Source: Candidatus Poribacteria bacterium (GTDB lineage Bacteria > Poribacteria > WGA-4E > WGA-3G). From it: a DNA stretch of 39,619 nt. Below, one piece after another: positions 17,218 through 25,611 of the stretch. Every line of letters starts with the position of its first letter. Within the stretch, counting starts at the first letter, position 1. The stretch covers positions 1 through 39,619 of the forward strand of contig JAGWBU010000102.1 in NCBI GenBank assembly GCA_021295735.1. Direction: 5' to 3'. The position numbers and the translations under genes are program-made. The notes under the pieces were generated by a model that had not been told where the DNA came from, searched no databases, and saw nothing but the letters and a program-made list of their open reading frames with translations.

Positions 17218-18191
17218 AAAAGCGGATCATGTTCATTTTAATTGCAGTTTTGTTGGTTTTTGTCATTCAAAATATAAGTTACGCGCAAGGAAGAGGTAAA
17301 ATATACTGGACAGAAACAGCATGGAATTGGAGATCTAATATAGGAAAAATCAGACGGGCGAACCTTAATGGAACCGCTGCCGAGGACCTCGTAACGGGAC
17401 TGTTCGGACCGGTAGATATCGCTTTGGACTTACAAAACCGTAAGATGTATTGGACTGACCGCACCTTAGATAAAATCCAACGTTCAAACCTTGATGGGAC
17501 AAATGTTGAAGTTATTGTCAAAAAAGACACTTTAACAATTTCGCCGAACTGTATCGCTTTAGATGTCAATTCAAATAAGATTTACTGGGGAAACTGGCGT
17601 AGAGAGATTATTCAACGTGCGAACCTTGACGGATCCGATGTTGAGAATCTTACTATAGAAGAACGGATTTTACCACAGAATTTAATTATCGATCAATTGA
17701 TTTCTGCACAAAACATAAAATTGGACTTGAAAGCGGATAAGTTGTACTGGACTAATGTATTTGGCGGTAAAATAGCACGCGCGAACCTTGATGGATCCAA
17801 CGCTGAAGACCTTGTTACTAAAAACAAAGGGGTGTATGGTTTAGCACTGGACATACAAGCGGGTCAGATGTACTGGTCAAATGCGGCTACAGGTAAAATA
17901 CAACGTTCAAATCTTAATGGATGGAATGTTAAGGACATCGTTACAGGATTGAGATATCCGCACGGTATTGAATTAGACATGCGTTCACGTAAAATATACT
18001 GGGTAAATTGGGATTGGGAAACTTTTACAGGTAAAATACAACGCGCTAATCTTGATGGGTCCAACGTCACAGATATACTTACAGGATTGGATCGTCCTTC
18101 TGCTATCGCTTTGGACCCTAACGGATTTTACGATGTTTCTTCCGATACAGATAAGTTGACAACAACTTGGGCAAACGTAAAAATTCAGTAA
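17196..18191 (+). CDS. secreted YWTD (LDL-receptor class B-type) beta-propeller protein 2, tagged C-terminus
   Basis: The product is 331 residues. AGGAG lies at 17184-17188 before the ATG. A signal peptide (RIMFILIAVLLVFVIQNISYA) precedes six LY blades (KIYWTETAW, KMYWTDRTL, KIYWGNWRR, KLYWTNVFG, QMYWSNAAT, KIYWVNWDW), each with an RANLDGS/RSNLDGT strand. It ends DKLTTTWANVKIQ. It is the middle of three tandem paralogs; its 5' and 3' junctions are near-identical, so it is probably the product of the most recent tandem duplication. It lacks the cysteine-containing insertion of the first copy. YWTD propellers are best known from animal receptors and basement-membrane proteins, and bacterial ones occur in several environmental phyla. 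A host-interaction role would fit a symbiont but is inference. Confidence 0.88.
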   Translation: MKNQVLTQKRIMFILIAVLLVFVIQNISYAQGRGKIYWTETAWNWRSNIGKIRRANLNGTAAEDLVTGLFGPVDIALDLQNRKMYWTDRTLDKIQRSNLDGTNVEVIVKKDTLTISPNCIALDVNSNKIYWGNWRREIIQRANLDGSDVENLTIEERILPQNLIIDQLISAQNIKLDLKADKLYWTNVFGGKIARANLDGSNAEDLVTKNKGVYGLALDIQAGQMYWSNAATGKIQRSNLNGWNVKDIVTGLRYPHGIELDMRSRKIYWVNWDWETFTGKIQRANLDGSNVTDILTGLDRPSAIALDPNGFYDVSSDTDKLTTTWANVKIQ

Positions 18192-18237
18192 TGTATACAA
18201 AACAGGAGTACTGACATGAAAAATCGGGTTTTAGCGC
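18111..18237 (+). repeat. tandem-duplication boundary, copy 2
   Basis: This is the counterpart of 17091-17217 at an offset of 1020 bases. It covers the end of YWTD gene 2, the 24-base spacer with AGGAG, and the start of gene 3. Confidence 0.8.
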
Positions 18238-19226
18238 AAAAGCGTATCGTGTTAATTTTCGTTGCGATATTGCTGGCTACTGTTGTCCAAGGTTTAAGTT
18301 ACGGGCAAGGAAGTGCCAAAATATATTGGACAGAATCAGATAAAATCAGACGGGCAAACCTCGATGGGTCCAATGTGGAAGACATCTTAACAGAATTGGA
18401 GTCGCCGAGAGATATTGCCTTGGACCTGCATAACCGTAAGATGTACTGGGTTACCTATAACTTTGACCACTCAAAAATATACCGTGCAAACCTTGATGGG
18501 TCAAATATTGAAGTGATTTTCAATCGCGAAGCACAGATTGCAGAACAGAAAAAACGCCTACATTCTCCCGTCTGCATCGCCATAGACACCAATGCAAGTA
18601 AAATATATTGGGGTAATTGGATAGCACCATGGGGAATTTCGCGGGCAGATAATGACGGTTCCAATATTGAGGACATTATAATTAAGCCTGTGGAGGGCGC
18701 CGTATTTGGACCAAGAGTTGATGCCGAGAATATCCGACTTGATGTGAAGGAGGGTAAGATGTATTTTGTAGACTCTTTAAATGATAATATCGCCCGTGTG
18801 AACTTTGACGGTTCTAATTACGAAAAACTTGGTATTAGTATAATTCATCACGTCGGGCTTGCGCTTGACCTACACAACCGCAAGGTGTATTGGACCCACA
18901 TCTCCTTAAACCAGATTAGAAGGACATCATTTGATGGCGATAATACTGAAACCCTATTAGAAGAGTTGAGTTTTCCAAATAATATTGCATTAGACCTCCG
19001 TTCACAGAAAATGTACTGGGTAGAAAGGGATACACAAAAGCAGAATGGGAAAATAATACATACGGGTAAAATTCAACGGGCAAACCTTGATGGAACAAAT
19101 GTTACAGATATTCTGACGGAATTGAAAGGGGTGTCTAGCATCGCTTTGGACACCGAGGGAGTTTACGATGTTACTCCTGATACAGATAAGTTGACAACAA
19201 CTTGGGCAAATGTGAAAAGCCGGTAA
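18216..19226 (+). CDS. secreted YWTD (LDL-receptor class B-type) beta-propeller protein 3, tagged C-terminus
   Basis: The product is 336 residues, with AGGAG twelve bases upstream of the ATG, in the same arrangement as the previous copy. A signal peptide (RIVLIFVAILLATVVQGLSYG) is followed by LY blades (KIYWTESDK, KMYWVTYNF, KIYWGNWIA, KMYFVDSLN, KVYWTHISL, KMYWVERDT). It ends DKLTTTWANVKSR. It is more diverged than copy 2: several YWTD motifs have drifted (MYFVD, VYWTH), and longer loops are present. It is the last of the three, and a hairpin plus an intrinsic terminator follow. The fold and secretion are well supported; the ligand is unknown. Confidence 0.88.
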   Translation: MKNRVLAQKRIVLIFVAILLATVVQGLSYGQGSAKIYWTESDKIRRANLDGSNVEDILTELESPRDIALDLHNRKMYWVTYNFDHSKIYRANLDGSNIEVIFNREAQIAEQKKRLHSPVCIAIDTNASKIYWGNWIAPWGISRADNDGSNIEDIIIKPVEGAVFGPRVDAENIRLDVKEGKMYFVDSLNDNIARVNFDGSNYEKLGISIIHHVGLALDLHNRKVYWTHISLNQIRRTSFDGDNTETLLEELSFPNNIALDLRSQKMYWVERDTQKQNGKIIHTGKIQRANLDGTNVTDILTELKGVSSIALDTEGVYDVTPDTDKLTTTWANVKSR

Positions 19227-19280
19227 TTTTACAAATCCATGCTACGATATTATAGTAAAATTCACAATTACCTTTACATT

Positions 19281-19302
19281 GGCGAGGTTAGGAAACCTCG
19301 CC
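19281..19302. repeat. short palindromic hairpin element
   Basis: GGCGAGGTT and AACCTCGCC form a perfect 9-bp stem around the loop AGGA, and the palindrome CGCATGCG follows shortly after. There is no T-tract directly after it, so it looks more like a dispersed intergenic palindrome than a terminator by itself. Confidence 0.6.
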
Positions 19303-19335
19303 AGCGCATGCGTGTGGGAATTGCTTACTATAATT

Positions 19336-19365
19336 CGGTACGGTGCTACAACCGTACCGTTTTTT
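19336..19365 (+). terminator. intrinsic terminator after the YWTD genes
   Basis: CGGTACGGT and ACCGTACCG form a perfect 9-bp GC-rich stem with the loop GCTACA, followed at once by six T residues (19360-19365). It lies about 110 bases after the stop of the third YWTD gene and ends that transcription unit before the oxidoreductase gene. Confidence 0.85.
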
Positions 19366-19435
19366 ATTGCACTATCGTTCTGATGTTGATATGATAATCG
19401 CAAACGAGGATTTTTTGTCAACTTCGGAGACATGC

Positions 19436-20575
19436 ATGAAAAAATACCGTATTGCGATTATTGGCTTGGGAGGTATGGGGGGTCATCATGCCCAGGCAGC
19501 AGCGTTAGAGACAAACTGTGAACTTGTGGCAGGCGCAGAAATCAACCCAGAACGAGCGAAAGCATGGGGTGAACGATTCGGTGTCAAAGCCATCTATGAT
19601 GATTATGAAAAGATGCTTGATAAACAAAAACCGGATATCGTTATTGTGCCAACACAAGCACCGATGCACTACCCTCCAACGATTGCAGCAGCAAAACGCG
19701 GTATCCATGTCTTCTGTGAAAAACCGATTGCGCTCAACCTCATTCAAGCCGATGAAATGGTCGAAACCTGCGACAAGTATCACGTCAAGTTTGCCATTAA
19801 CCATATCAAACGCGCTAGTCTCTACAATCGTTATGTCCTTTCCTTGATTGAAAAAGGGGAAATTGGGGATGTTGTCTTGATGAAGGCAACCGACAAAGGC
19901 GGACGTAAAGCAGGCAACTCACTGATGGAAATGGGAACACATCTTTACGATTGGGTGCGACTTTTTGGTGGTGATGTGGAATGGACACACGCACATCTCG
20001 TGCAGATGGATGGACGCGAATCAGTCTTTGATGACATCAAACATACACAAGAAGTACACCCTCACGACCGCGATTCTGGACTGGTGCTGGGTGAACGTGG
20101 TCATGTCTCCTTTCGGTTTAAGAACGGTATCCATGCAGATGTGCAATTCCTTGCGCAACCCCAAACCAATGATAACGCCTACGGCATAGATATTATCGGC
20201 ACTGAAGGACGTATCGCTATCCGAGAGAGCGTTGGCACAACAATGTTCATCTATAGAGGACAACATCAAACACCCGCACAAGCGTGGGAACCGGTGCATC
20301 TGCCTGATGAAGACATTGATGAGAAAGGGAATCAACGGGACCAAGGTTCCAGAAGGTTGTTTTTGCAACGTCTCATGCTGCGCGATCTCATGGAAGCGAT
20401 TGAAGAAGACCGAGAACCGTTCGCAAGTGGTAGAGACGGTCGCGATTGTCTTGAAATGATTCATGCAACGTGGGAATCGCATCGGCAAAAGGGTCGGGTG
20501 TCCATGCCCTTAACACCACGCGAGCATCCGCTGGAAAGATGGAAAAAGGACGCATCCAGCAATGCAATCAATTGA
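19436..20575 (+). CDS. Gfo/Idh/MocA-family NAD(P)-dependent oxidoreductase
   Basis: The start is set at ATG 19436, with GGAG six bases upstream, because the Rossmann fold begins immediately (MKKYRIAIIGLGGMGG, with G10, G12 and G15 forming GxGxxG). The product is 379 residues, typical for the family. The signature FCEKPIAL (E95-K96-P97) and the catalytic-type GTHLYDW (H169, D172) are present. Family members oxidise or reduce sugars, inositols and related polyols with NAD(P) in the cytoplasm. The exact substrate cannot be read from the sequence. No signal peptide is present. It is separated from the YWTD genes by a terminator and lies 47 bases before a small zinc-ribbon gene. The nearby enolase-superfamily and aldehyde dehydrogenase genes suggest sugar or sugar-acid catabolism. 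Confidence 0.9.
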   Translation: MKKYRIAIIGLGGMGGHHAQAAALETNCELVAGAEINPERAKAWGERFGVKAIYDDYEKMLDKQKPDIVIVPTQAPMHYPPTIAAAKRGIHVFCEKPIALNLIQADEMVETCDKYHVKFAINHIKRASLYNRYVLSLIEKGEIGDVVLMKATDKGGRKAGNSLMEMGTHLYDWVRLFGGDVEWTHAHLVQMDGRESVFDDIKHTQEVHPHDRDSGLVLGERGHVSFRFKNGIHADVQFLAQPQTNDNAYGIDIIGTEGRIAIRESVGTTMFIYRGQHQTPAQAWEPVHLPDEDIDEKGNQRDQGSRRLFLQRLMLRDLMEAIEEDREPFASGRDGRDCLEMIHATWESHRQKGRVSMPLTPREHPLERWKKDASSNAIN

Positions 20576-20622
20576 ATGCAAAAAATGCTGTTAATCAAAT
20601 ATTGAGACAAGGAGACAACCAC

Positions 20623-20877
20623 ATGGCTGCACTGAAATGTCCACGGTGCGATTCTGAGAATATCATGCCCAATTTGACAGTTGTTGATCGTGTTGAGACA
20701 ATGCATGATGATTATTTGGCAATTGAAATTGATAGAAAACCTGATGCGTTGGTTTTCAAAGGGAGTCACAGGGAGCTTTTGAGAGCAAATGTTTGTGGAG
20801 AATGTGGAAACGTTGATTTCACAGTTGACAATCCAAAGGAATTATGGGAAACCTACTCCCAAAGAGAGAATTCTTAG
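20623..20877 (+). CDS. small double-CxxC zinc-ribbon protein
   Basis: The start at ATG 20623 is preceded by AAGGAG at 20609-20614. Longer in-frame versions would run into the oxidoreductase gene. The product is 84 residues. It has CPRC at residues 6-9 and CGEC about 50 residues later, the layout of a zinc ribbon with a long insert between the knuckles. No other domain is visible. The protein has no signal peptide and is probably cytoplasmic, perhaps a nucleic-acid- or protein-binding module. Its stop is 19 bases before the start of the next unknown gene, so the two are probably cotranscribed. Confidence 0.75.
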   Translation: MAALKCPRCDSENIMPNLTVVDRVETMHDDYLAIEIDRKPDALVFKGSHRELLRANVCGECGNVDFTVDNPKELWETYSQRENS

Positions 20878-20896
20878 CGTTTATATGGAGGCAAAA

Positions 20897-21523
20897 ATGA
20901 AAAAACGCAAATCTATTTTCGGTCCTTCCAAAGACGAAATTTGGTCACAAATTGCAACAGATATCGGCGGTGAATATGTTGACGGTGGTTTTTGGGGCAA
21001 AGATGTTCTCCTCTACAAACACGGTGAGTGGCAAATTTTGCTTGATACTTACACAGTTACAACTTCTACCGGAACAACAACGACATCAACAACATATACC
21101 CGAATGCGTGCACCTTTCATTAACAAAGACAGTCTTTATTTCAAAATCTATCGCCAAGGCTTTTTCAGTTCAATTGGCAAATTCTTTGGTATGCAGGATA
21201 TAGAGATAGGTGACCGTTTTTTTGATGACCAGTTTGTAATCAAAGGCAATAATCCTGAGAAAATCAATATGCTGCTCGCTGATGCTAAGATAAAGGAGTT
21301 GTGCCAAAAACAACCGAGAATCCACTTCACGATAAAAGATGATGAAGGTTGGTTTGGTACTGATTTTCCCGAAGGCGTTGATGAGTTGAGTTTTCAATGT
21401 GTCGGTGTTATCAAAGAGACAGTATTGCTTAAGTCACTATTTGAATTGTTTTCTGTAACTTTAGAACGTCTGGTTCAAATAGATTCCGCCTATGAAGACG
21501 ACCCGAAAGTTAGATTGAAATAG
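20897..21523 (+). CDS. conserved-looking protein of unknown function
   Basis: The start is set at ATG 20897, five bases after GGAGG; an in-frame ATG at 20885 is less well placed. The product is 208 residues, soluble by composition, with no signal peptide or membrane segment. It starts basic (MKKRKSIFGPSKDEIWSQIA). It has a Thr/Ser-rich stretch (TYTVTTSTGTTTTSTTYTRM), a beta-strand-rich centre (YFKIYRQGFFSSIGKFFG, DRFFDDQFVIKGNN) and a C-terminal helix (LLKSLFELFSVTLERL). I do not recognise a named family with confidence. It follows the zinc-ribbon gene by 19 bases and probably belongs to the same transcript. Confidence 0.7.
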   Translation: MKKRKSIFGPSKDEIWSQIATDIGGEYVDGGFWGKDVLLYKHGEWQILLDTYTVTTSTGTTTTSTTYTRMRAPFINKDSLYFKIYRQGFFSSIGKFFGMQDIEIGDRFFDDQFVIKGNNPEKINMLLADAKIKELCQKQPRIHFTIKDDEGWFGTDFPEGVDELSFQCVGVIKETVLLKSLFELFSVTLERLVQIDSAYEDDPKVRLK

Positions 21524-21605
21524 TTTGACATAATCAAGGAAATATGATAAACTCTTGCAGACATTCAAAAGTTTTCTCATTATTGGAAAGCGCGGAGACG
21601 CATTT

Positions 21606-22058
21606 GTGAAACAAATTGATTCTAAACAATCTGGATTAACACTGATACAAGTTTTAGTTGTTGTAGTTGTTCTTGGTGTGATTGCTGCTGTTCTTTTGGC
21701 ACCACGGTTGCTCGGACAAGCAGGGCGTGCATTACAAACACGTGCAGCTGAAGACATTGAAACGCTTGGCATCGCCCTTGATAGGTATGCCAAGGACAAT
21801 GGAGACTATCCTTCAACTAAACAGGGATTGAAAGCACTTTGGGAAAAACCTGAAGAACCACCACTTCCTATAAATTGGTTAGTCCCATACATTCAAATCC
21901 CAATTACAGAGGACCCGTGGGGCAACCCATACATTTACATCCGTCCGGGTGTGCATGACCGATACGGATACGACCTTATCTCATTTGGAAGTGATGGCGT
22001 AGAAGGTGGAACAGGTGAAGCGGAAGATGTTGTCAGTTGGATTAGACGTGATGAATAG
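21606..22058 (+). CDS. GspG-like type II secretion / type IV pilin-fold pseudopilin, orphan
   Basis: The start is set at GTG 21606, eight bases after GGAG. This gives a short basic leader and a prepilin cleavage site (MKQIDSKQSG/LTLIQ). The product is 150 residues. The hydrophobic N-terminal helix (LTLIQVLVVVVVLGVIAAVLLAPRLLGQ) is followed by the GspG core: DIETLGIALDRYAKDNGDYPSTKQGLKALW, then DPWGNPYIYIRPG and YDLISFGSDGVEGGTGEAEDV. The last of these carries the calcium-site residues of major pseudopilins. Mature residue 5, normally Glu, is Gln here. No other secretion-system gene is in the window. It would be processed by a prepilin peptidase and assembled in the inner membrane. It could serve export of the many secreted proteins nearby, which is inference. 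Confidence 0.85.
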   Translation: MKQIDSKQSGLTLIQVLVVVVVLGVIAAVLLAPRLLGQAGRALQTRAAEDIETLGIALDRYAKDNGDYPSTKQGLKALWEKPEEPPLPINWLVPYIQIPITEDPWGNPYIYIRPGVHDRYGYDLISFGSDGVEGGTGEAEDVVSWIRRDE

Positions 22059-22108
22059 CAACTTATAACATCAACACAAGATCATTATTCGGATACGGGA
22101 GGGGAATC

Positions 22109-23113
22109 ATGAAAATTACCCAAATTGAAGTTATCAAGGTCAGAGTGCCTTACCATGATGGCATTTATGAACTGATGACGCGTCGTAATCTTTATCAAAT
22201 TGACCATGTTTACAAGGTGCATACGGATGCTGGGATTATCGGTATTGGCGATGGATCGTTTCAATCGGACGAAGCAGTTCAGCGATATATCGGTAGGAAT
22301 CCGTTTGAGTTTATGAGTGGTTGGGCACCGACACCACTACAGCAGGCATTTTATGACATCATGGGCAAGTCACTCGGTGTGCCAGTACATCAACTCTTAG
22401 GTGAAAAGGTTAATGACAAAACATCGTTCGGATATTGGTCTATAGATATGACTCCAGATGAGTGGGCTGCGGAAGCAAAGCATGCATACGCACTGGGCTA
22501 TCGGCTTCATAAAATCAAGGCACGTCCGTGGTTTGAAGTGCGTGAACAGGTAGAGGCAATCACAGAGGTCGTACCAGATGATTTTCAACTTCGCGTAGAT
22601 GCCAATGACTCTTTTGAGACTCCAGAACGCACGCTTGAAGTTGCGAGACAACTTCAAGACCACAATATTGAATCGTTTGAAACACCGATTCCACAGTCGG
22701 ATATAGCAGGATACCAAGAAATCAAACGGCACACAGATATGCCGATAACAATTCATTTTGGAAATCCGGATCCAGTTGAAGCGATTCGGGGAAAAATGAA
22801 CGATTCGTTTATTATCGCTTACCCGGACTCGCGCGCTGCCAATGCCAAACGTGAGGCAATTATTTCAGATGCTGCACATCTTCCTGTATGGATACAGATT
22901 GTTGGTCTCGGCATCACGACTACTTACGTGATGCACCTTGCTGCAGTCATGCGGAATGCGACTATGCCAGCGATTACCTTAAATGCACTGCGTGCCTTTG
23001 ACATTGTTACGCCTTCAACTATTCCACTTGTTGATGGATATGCGACTATACCGGACAAACCCGGATTAGGCGTTGAATTGGATGAAGACGCGCTTGATAA
23101 TTGTCGCGTCTAA
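22109..23113 (+). CDS. enolase-superfamily (mandelate racemase / muconate lactonizing-like) protein
   Basis: The product is 334 residues with GGGAGGGG just upstream of the ATG. The N-terminal capping domain (MKITQIEVIKVRVPYHDG ... TDAGIIGIGDGSF) and the barrel (LHKIKARPWFEV, LRVDANDSF, IESFETPIPQSDI) are typical. K135 and K137 form the KxK motif, and D164 and E191 are the first two magnesium ligands. The third ligand, normally the acidic residue of an ADE-like motif, falls in ITIHFGNPDP, where no Asp or Glu occupies the expected place. The protein may use a different ligand set or be catalytically altered. Typical members act on sugar acids in the cytoplasm. It sits between the pseudopilin gene and a LamG gene, near an oxidoreductase and an aldehyde dehydrogenase that could share a catabolic route. 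Confidence 0.85.
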   Translation: MKITQIEVIKVRVPYHDGIYELMTRRNLYQIDHVYKVHTDAGIIGIGDGSFQSDEAVQRYIGRNPFEFMSGWAPTPLQQAFYDIMGKSLGVPVHQLLGEKVNDKTSFGYWSIDMTPDEWAAEAKHAYALGYRLHKIKARPWFEVREQVEAITEVVPDDFQLRVDANDSFETPERTLEVARQLQDHNIESFETPIPQSDIAGYQEIKRHTDMPITIHFGNPDPVEAIRGKMNDSFIIAYPDSRAANAKREAIISDAAHLPVWIQIVGLGITTTYVMHLAAVMRNATMPAITLNALRAFDIVTPSTIPLVDGYATIPDKPGLGVELDEDALDNCRV

Positions 23114-23146
23114 ACTCGTATTTGCAACCTCAAGGAGGAAAACATA

Positions 23147-23914
23147 ATGAAAACGACTATTTTGTGTTTGACAATACTTATCATCGGGGCAGTCTTTTCT
23201 GCTCATGCGGCGAAACTGGATTTAGCAAGTGCATGGTTGTTTGAAGAAAATGGTGGAAAAGTGGTTAAAGATGTCGTCAGTGGACACGATGGGGACATCA
23301 AAGGCACTCTAAAGTGGGTAGGTGATGGCAAATTCGGTGGTGCATTGGAATTCCCTGGCAAAGGTGACAGCTACGTCCGTGTTGACCATGATGACGTTTT
23401 CAACGCAGACCCATATACTTTTGTCGCTTGGGTAAAATTGAATGCTGCATCATGGCAGTACGTCGTTTGGCGGAATGGAGATGTCTGGCCCGAACCAACA
23501 AATGTACGCCATCTTGATATATGGATTCACGACGCTGACTATCCGGTGTTTATGTGGCACGTCAAGGGTCAAGTCGGTCGTATTGATGGTAAAACCATTG
23601 TTGCGGATGGTCAGTGGCATCATATCGCTAAAATCTATGATGGCAGCAAGGTTCAGATGTTCGTTGATGGCAAGTTAGAAGGTGAAAAGGCGAGTGGTGG
23701 AACACTTGATACCAGTAAATCCCCCATCTGGATAGGTGCACGCCCTGGCAATGTAGCGGCAACAGGGCTCTTTGATGAAGTGGGGTTCTTCACTAAAGCA
23801 CTTACTGAAGCACAAGTCAACGATGTCATGGATACAGGCTTAGCAGATTATGCCGCTGTTGAGGCATCAGGAAAAGCAACCACCACTTGGGGTTTACTAA
23901 AGTCCAAAAAGTAA
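23147..23914 (+). CDS. secreted LamG / concanavalin A-like lectin-domain protein with C-terminal tag
   Basis: The product is 255 residues preceded by AAGGAGG. A signal peptide (MKTTILCLTILIIGAVFSAHA) is followed by a full LamG domain: LASAWLFEENGGKVVKDVVS, GKFGGALEFPGKGDSYVRVD, YTFVAWVKLN, DGQWHHIAKIYDG, VQMFVDGKLEG, GLFDEVGFFTKALTEAQV. This is the arrangement seen in many single-domain secreted LamG proteins. It ends VEASGKATTTWGLLKSKK, carrying the shared C-terminal tag. The inferred role is extracellular carbohydrate or surface binding. It lies 33 bases after the enolase-superfamily gene and 48 bases before the aldehyde dehydrogenase gene, in the same direction. It is similar in plan to the LamG protein at 28031. 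Confidence 0.88.
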   Translation: MKTTILCLTILIIGAVFSAHAAKLDLASAWLFEENGGKVVKDVVSGHDGDIKGTLKWVGDGKFGGALEFPGKGDSYVRVDHDDVFNADPYTFVAWVKLNAASWQYVVWRNGDVWPEPTNVRHLDIWIHDADYPVFMWHVKGQVGRIDGKTIVADGQWHHIAKIYDGSKVQMFVDGKLEGEKASGGTLDTSKSPIWIGARPGNVAATGLFDEVGFFTKALTEAQVNDVMDTGLADYAAVEASGKATTTWGLLKSKK

Positions 23915-23962
23915 AATTAGCACGCACATTGCGTGTTGAAATAGAAATGGAGAAAACGCACT

Positions 23963-25381
23963 ATGCGAATGCACGTTGGTGGAGAATGGGTTGACAAATC
24001 TAATAAAATAGATGTCCTGAGTCCTTTTGACGGTTCAGTTGTTGATACCGTACCGAAAGGGGACGCGAACGACGTTGAAAATGCTATCCAAACCGCAGAA
24101 CGCGGGGCAAAAATCATGGCGGGGTTGACCGGCTATGAACGTTATGAAATCTTGCGGAAAGTCGCGGATTTGATGGTCGAAAAAGCAGAAGAACTTGCTG
24201 AAGTTATCACCCGTGAAGAGGGGAAGATATTAGCTGAGGCGACCGTTGAAGCAACGCGCGCTTCCGAAATTATTGCGCTCTCAGCAGAGGAAGCAAAACG
24301 ATTAACTGGTGAAACGATCCCTCTTGAAGGCGCGCCCGGTGTAAAAAACAGACTCGGTTTTACGGTACGTGTACCGTGCGGTATTGTTGCTGGTATTAGT
24401 CCTTTCAACTTCCCATTGCACCTTGTTTGCCATAAAGCTGGTCCTGCGATTGCTGGCGGAAATGCTATTATCATCAAACCCGCAACGGATACACCGCTCT
24501 CCGCACTGAAATTGGTAGAACTTTTTTTAGAAGCAGGCACGCCACCAGAAGCGATTCAGTGTGTGACGGGGCCCGGTGGTGAAATCGGAGATACGCTGTG
24601 CGCGGATCGTCGCATCCGAAAGATTACTTTTACTGGCAGCCGTGATGTTGGTGAACATATCTGTAAGGTCGCAGGGCTGAAACGCGTCACAATGGAACTC
24701 GGTTCAAATTCACCCCTTATCGTTATGCCCGATGCGGATCCAGAGAAGGTAGCACGTGCGGCGGCAGCGTCCGGCTATTCCAATGCGGGACAGGTATGTA
24801 TTTCCACGCAGCGTGTCATCGCACATGAAAAAATCTACGGTGATTTCTTAGATGCGTTCCAAGCGGAAGTTTCCCAAATTGGTATCGGCAATCCGTTGGA
24901 ATCTGGGGTTCGGATGGGACCGATGATTCGAGAAGGGGATGCTACCCGTGTTACCGAATGGATTAAAGAAGCCGTATCAGACGGTGCGGAACTTCTTACA
25001 GGTGGTGAAAAACAAGATCAGTTTGTTACGCCTGCTATCCTTGCTAACGTTAAACCTGAGATGAAAATCTCTTGTGATGAGGTGTTCGGACCGGCTGTCG
25101 GTGTGACGCGTGTCAACGATATTGACGAAGCAATCACCCTCGCGAACGATACAAACTACGGACTGAGTGCTGCGATTTTTACACAGAACGTCGATTGGGC
25201 AATGCGGTTTGTACGTGAGGTTGAATCTGGTAATTTGATGGTGAACTGGGGCACGCAGTGGCGTGCGGATTTAATGCCGTATGGTGGTGTTAAAGAGAGC
25301 GGTATGGGTAAAGAGGGTCCCAAATACGCTATTGAAGAGATGACTGAGTTGAAGATGGCGATCTTCCATTTGGACAGTTAA
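23963..25381 (+). CDS. NAD(P)-dependent aldehyde dehydrogenase
   Basis: The product is 472 residues, a normal length for the aldehyde dehydrogenase superfamily. GGAG lies ten bases before the ATG at 23963; a second in-frame ATG is two codons later. Key residues are present: N149 in SPFNFPLHL, K172 in IIIKPATDTP, the TGS loop (224-226) in ITFTGSRDVG, general base E245 in MELGSNSP, and nucleophile C279 in NAGQVCISTQR. It therefore oxidises an aldehyde to an acid in the cytoplasm. The GQVCISTQR context resembles lactaldehyde- and semialdehyde-type members, but the substrate is not certain. A very strong hairpin terminator follows 19 bases after the stop. Confidence 0.93.
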   Translation: MRMHVGGEWVDKSNKIDVLSPFDGSVVDTVPKGDANDVENAIQTAERGAKIMAGLTGYERYEILRKVADLMVEKAEELAEVITREEGKILAEATVEATRASEIIALSAEEAKRLTGETIPLEGAPGVKNRLGFTVRVPCGIVAGISPFNFPLHLVCHKAGPAIAGGNAIIIKPATDTPLSALKLVELFLEAGTPPEAIQCVTGPGGEIGDTLCADRRIRKITFTGSRDVGEHICKVAGLKRVTMELGSNSPLIVMPDADPEKVARAAAASGYSNAGQVCISTQRVIAHEKIYGDFLDAFQAEVSQIGIGNPLESGVRMGPMIREGDATRVTEWIKEAVSDGAELLTGGEKQDQFVTPAILANVKPEMKISCDEVFGPAVGVTRVNDIDEAITLANDTNYGLSAAIFTQNVDWAMRFVREVESGNLMVNWGTQWRADLMPYGGVKESGMGKEGPKYAIEEMTELKMAIFHLDS

Positions 25382-25399
25382 GTGTGAAATTAACTTGAT

Positions 25400-25446
25400 T
25401 TCAGACAGAAAAGGCGCGCTAACAAAGCGCGCCTTTTCTGTCTGAA
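25400..25446. terminator. bidirectional hairpin terminator
   Basis: The left arm 25400-25420 and right arm 25426-25446 are perfectly complementary over 21 bp with the five-base loop AACAA. The core GGCGCGCT/AGCGCGCC is flanked by an A-tract on the left and TTTT on the right, so it can terminate in both directions. It follows the aldehyde dehydrogenase stop. Confidence 0.92.
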
Positions 25447-25611
25447 TATCGGATTGTCTGAACCAGGATTATAGGATTTAGAAATTTGATATTTTGCTGG
25501 ATTTGTGATATGCTTCAAATCACATTGTTAAGTAGGAATAGGTTACCTCCTGCTGTCTGCGATGTTTTTGACAGATTATAGTAAATTATGTAAATAAGTT
25601 CACATATATTC

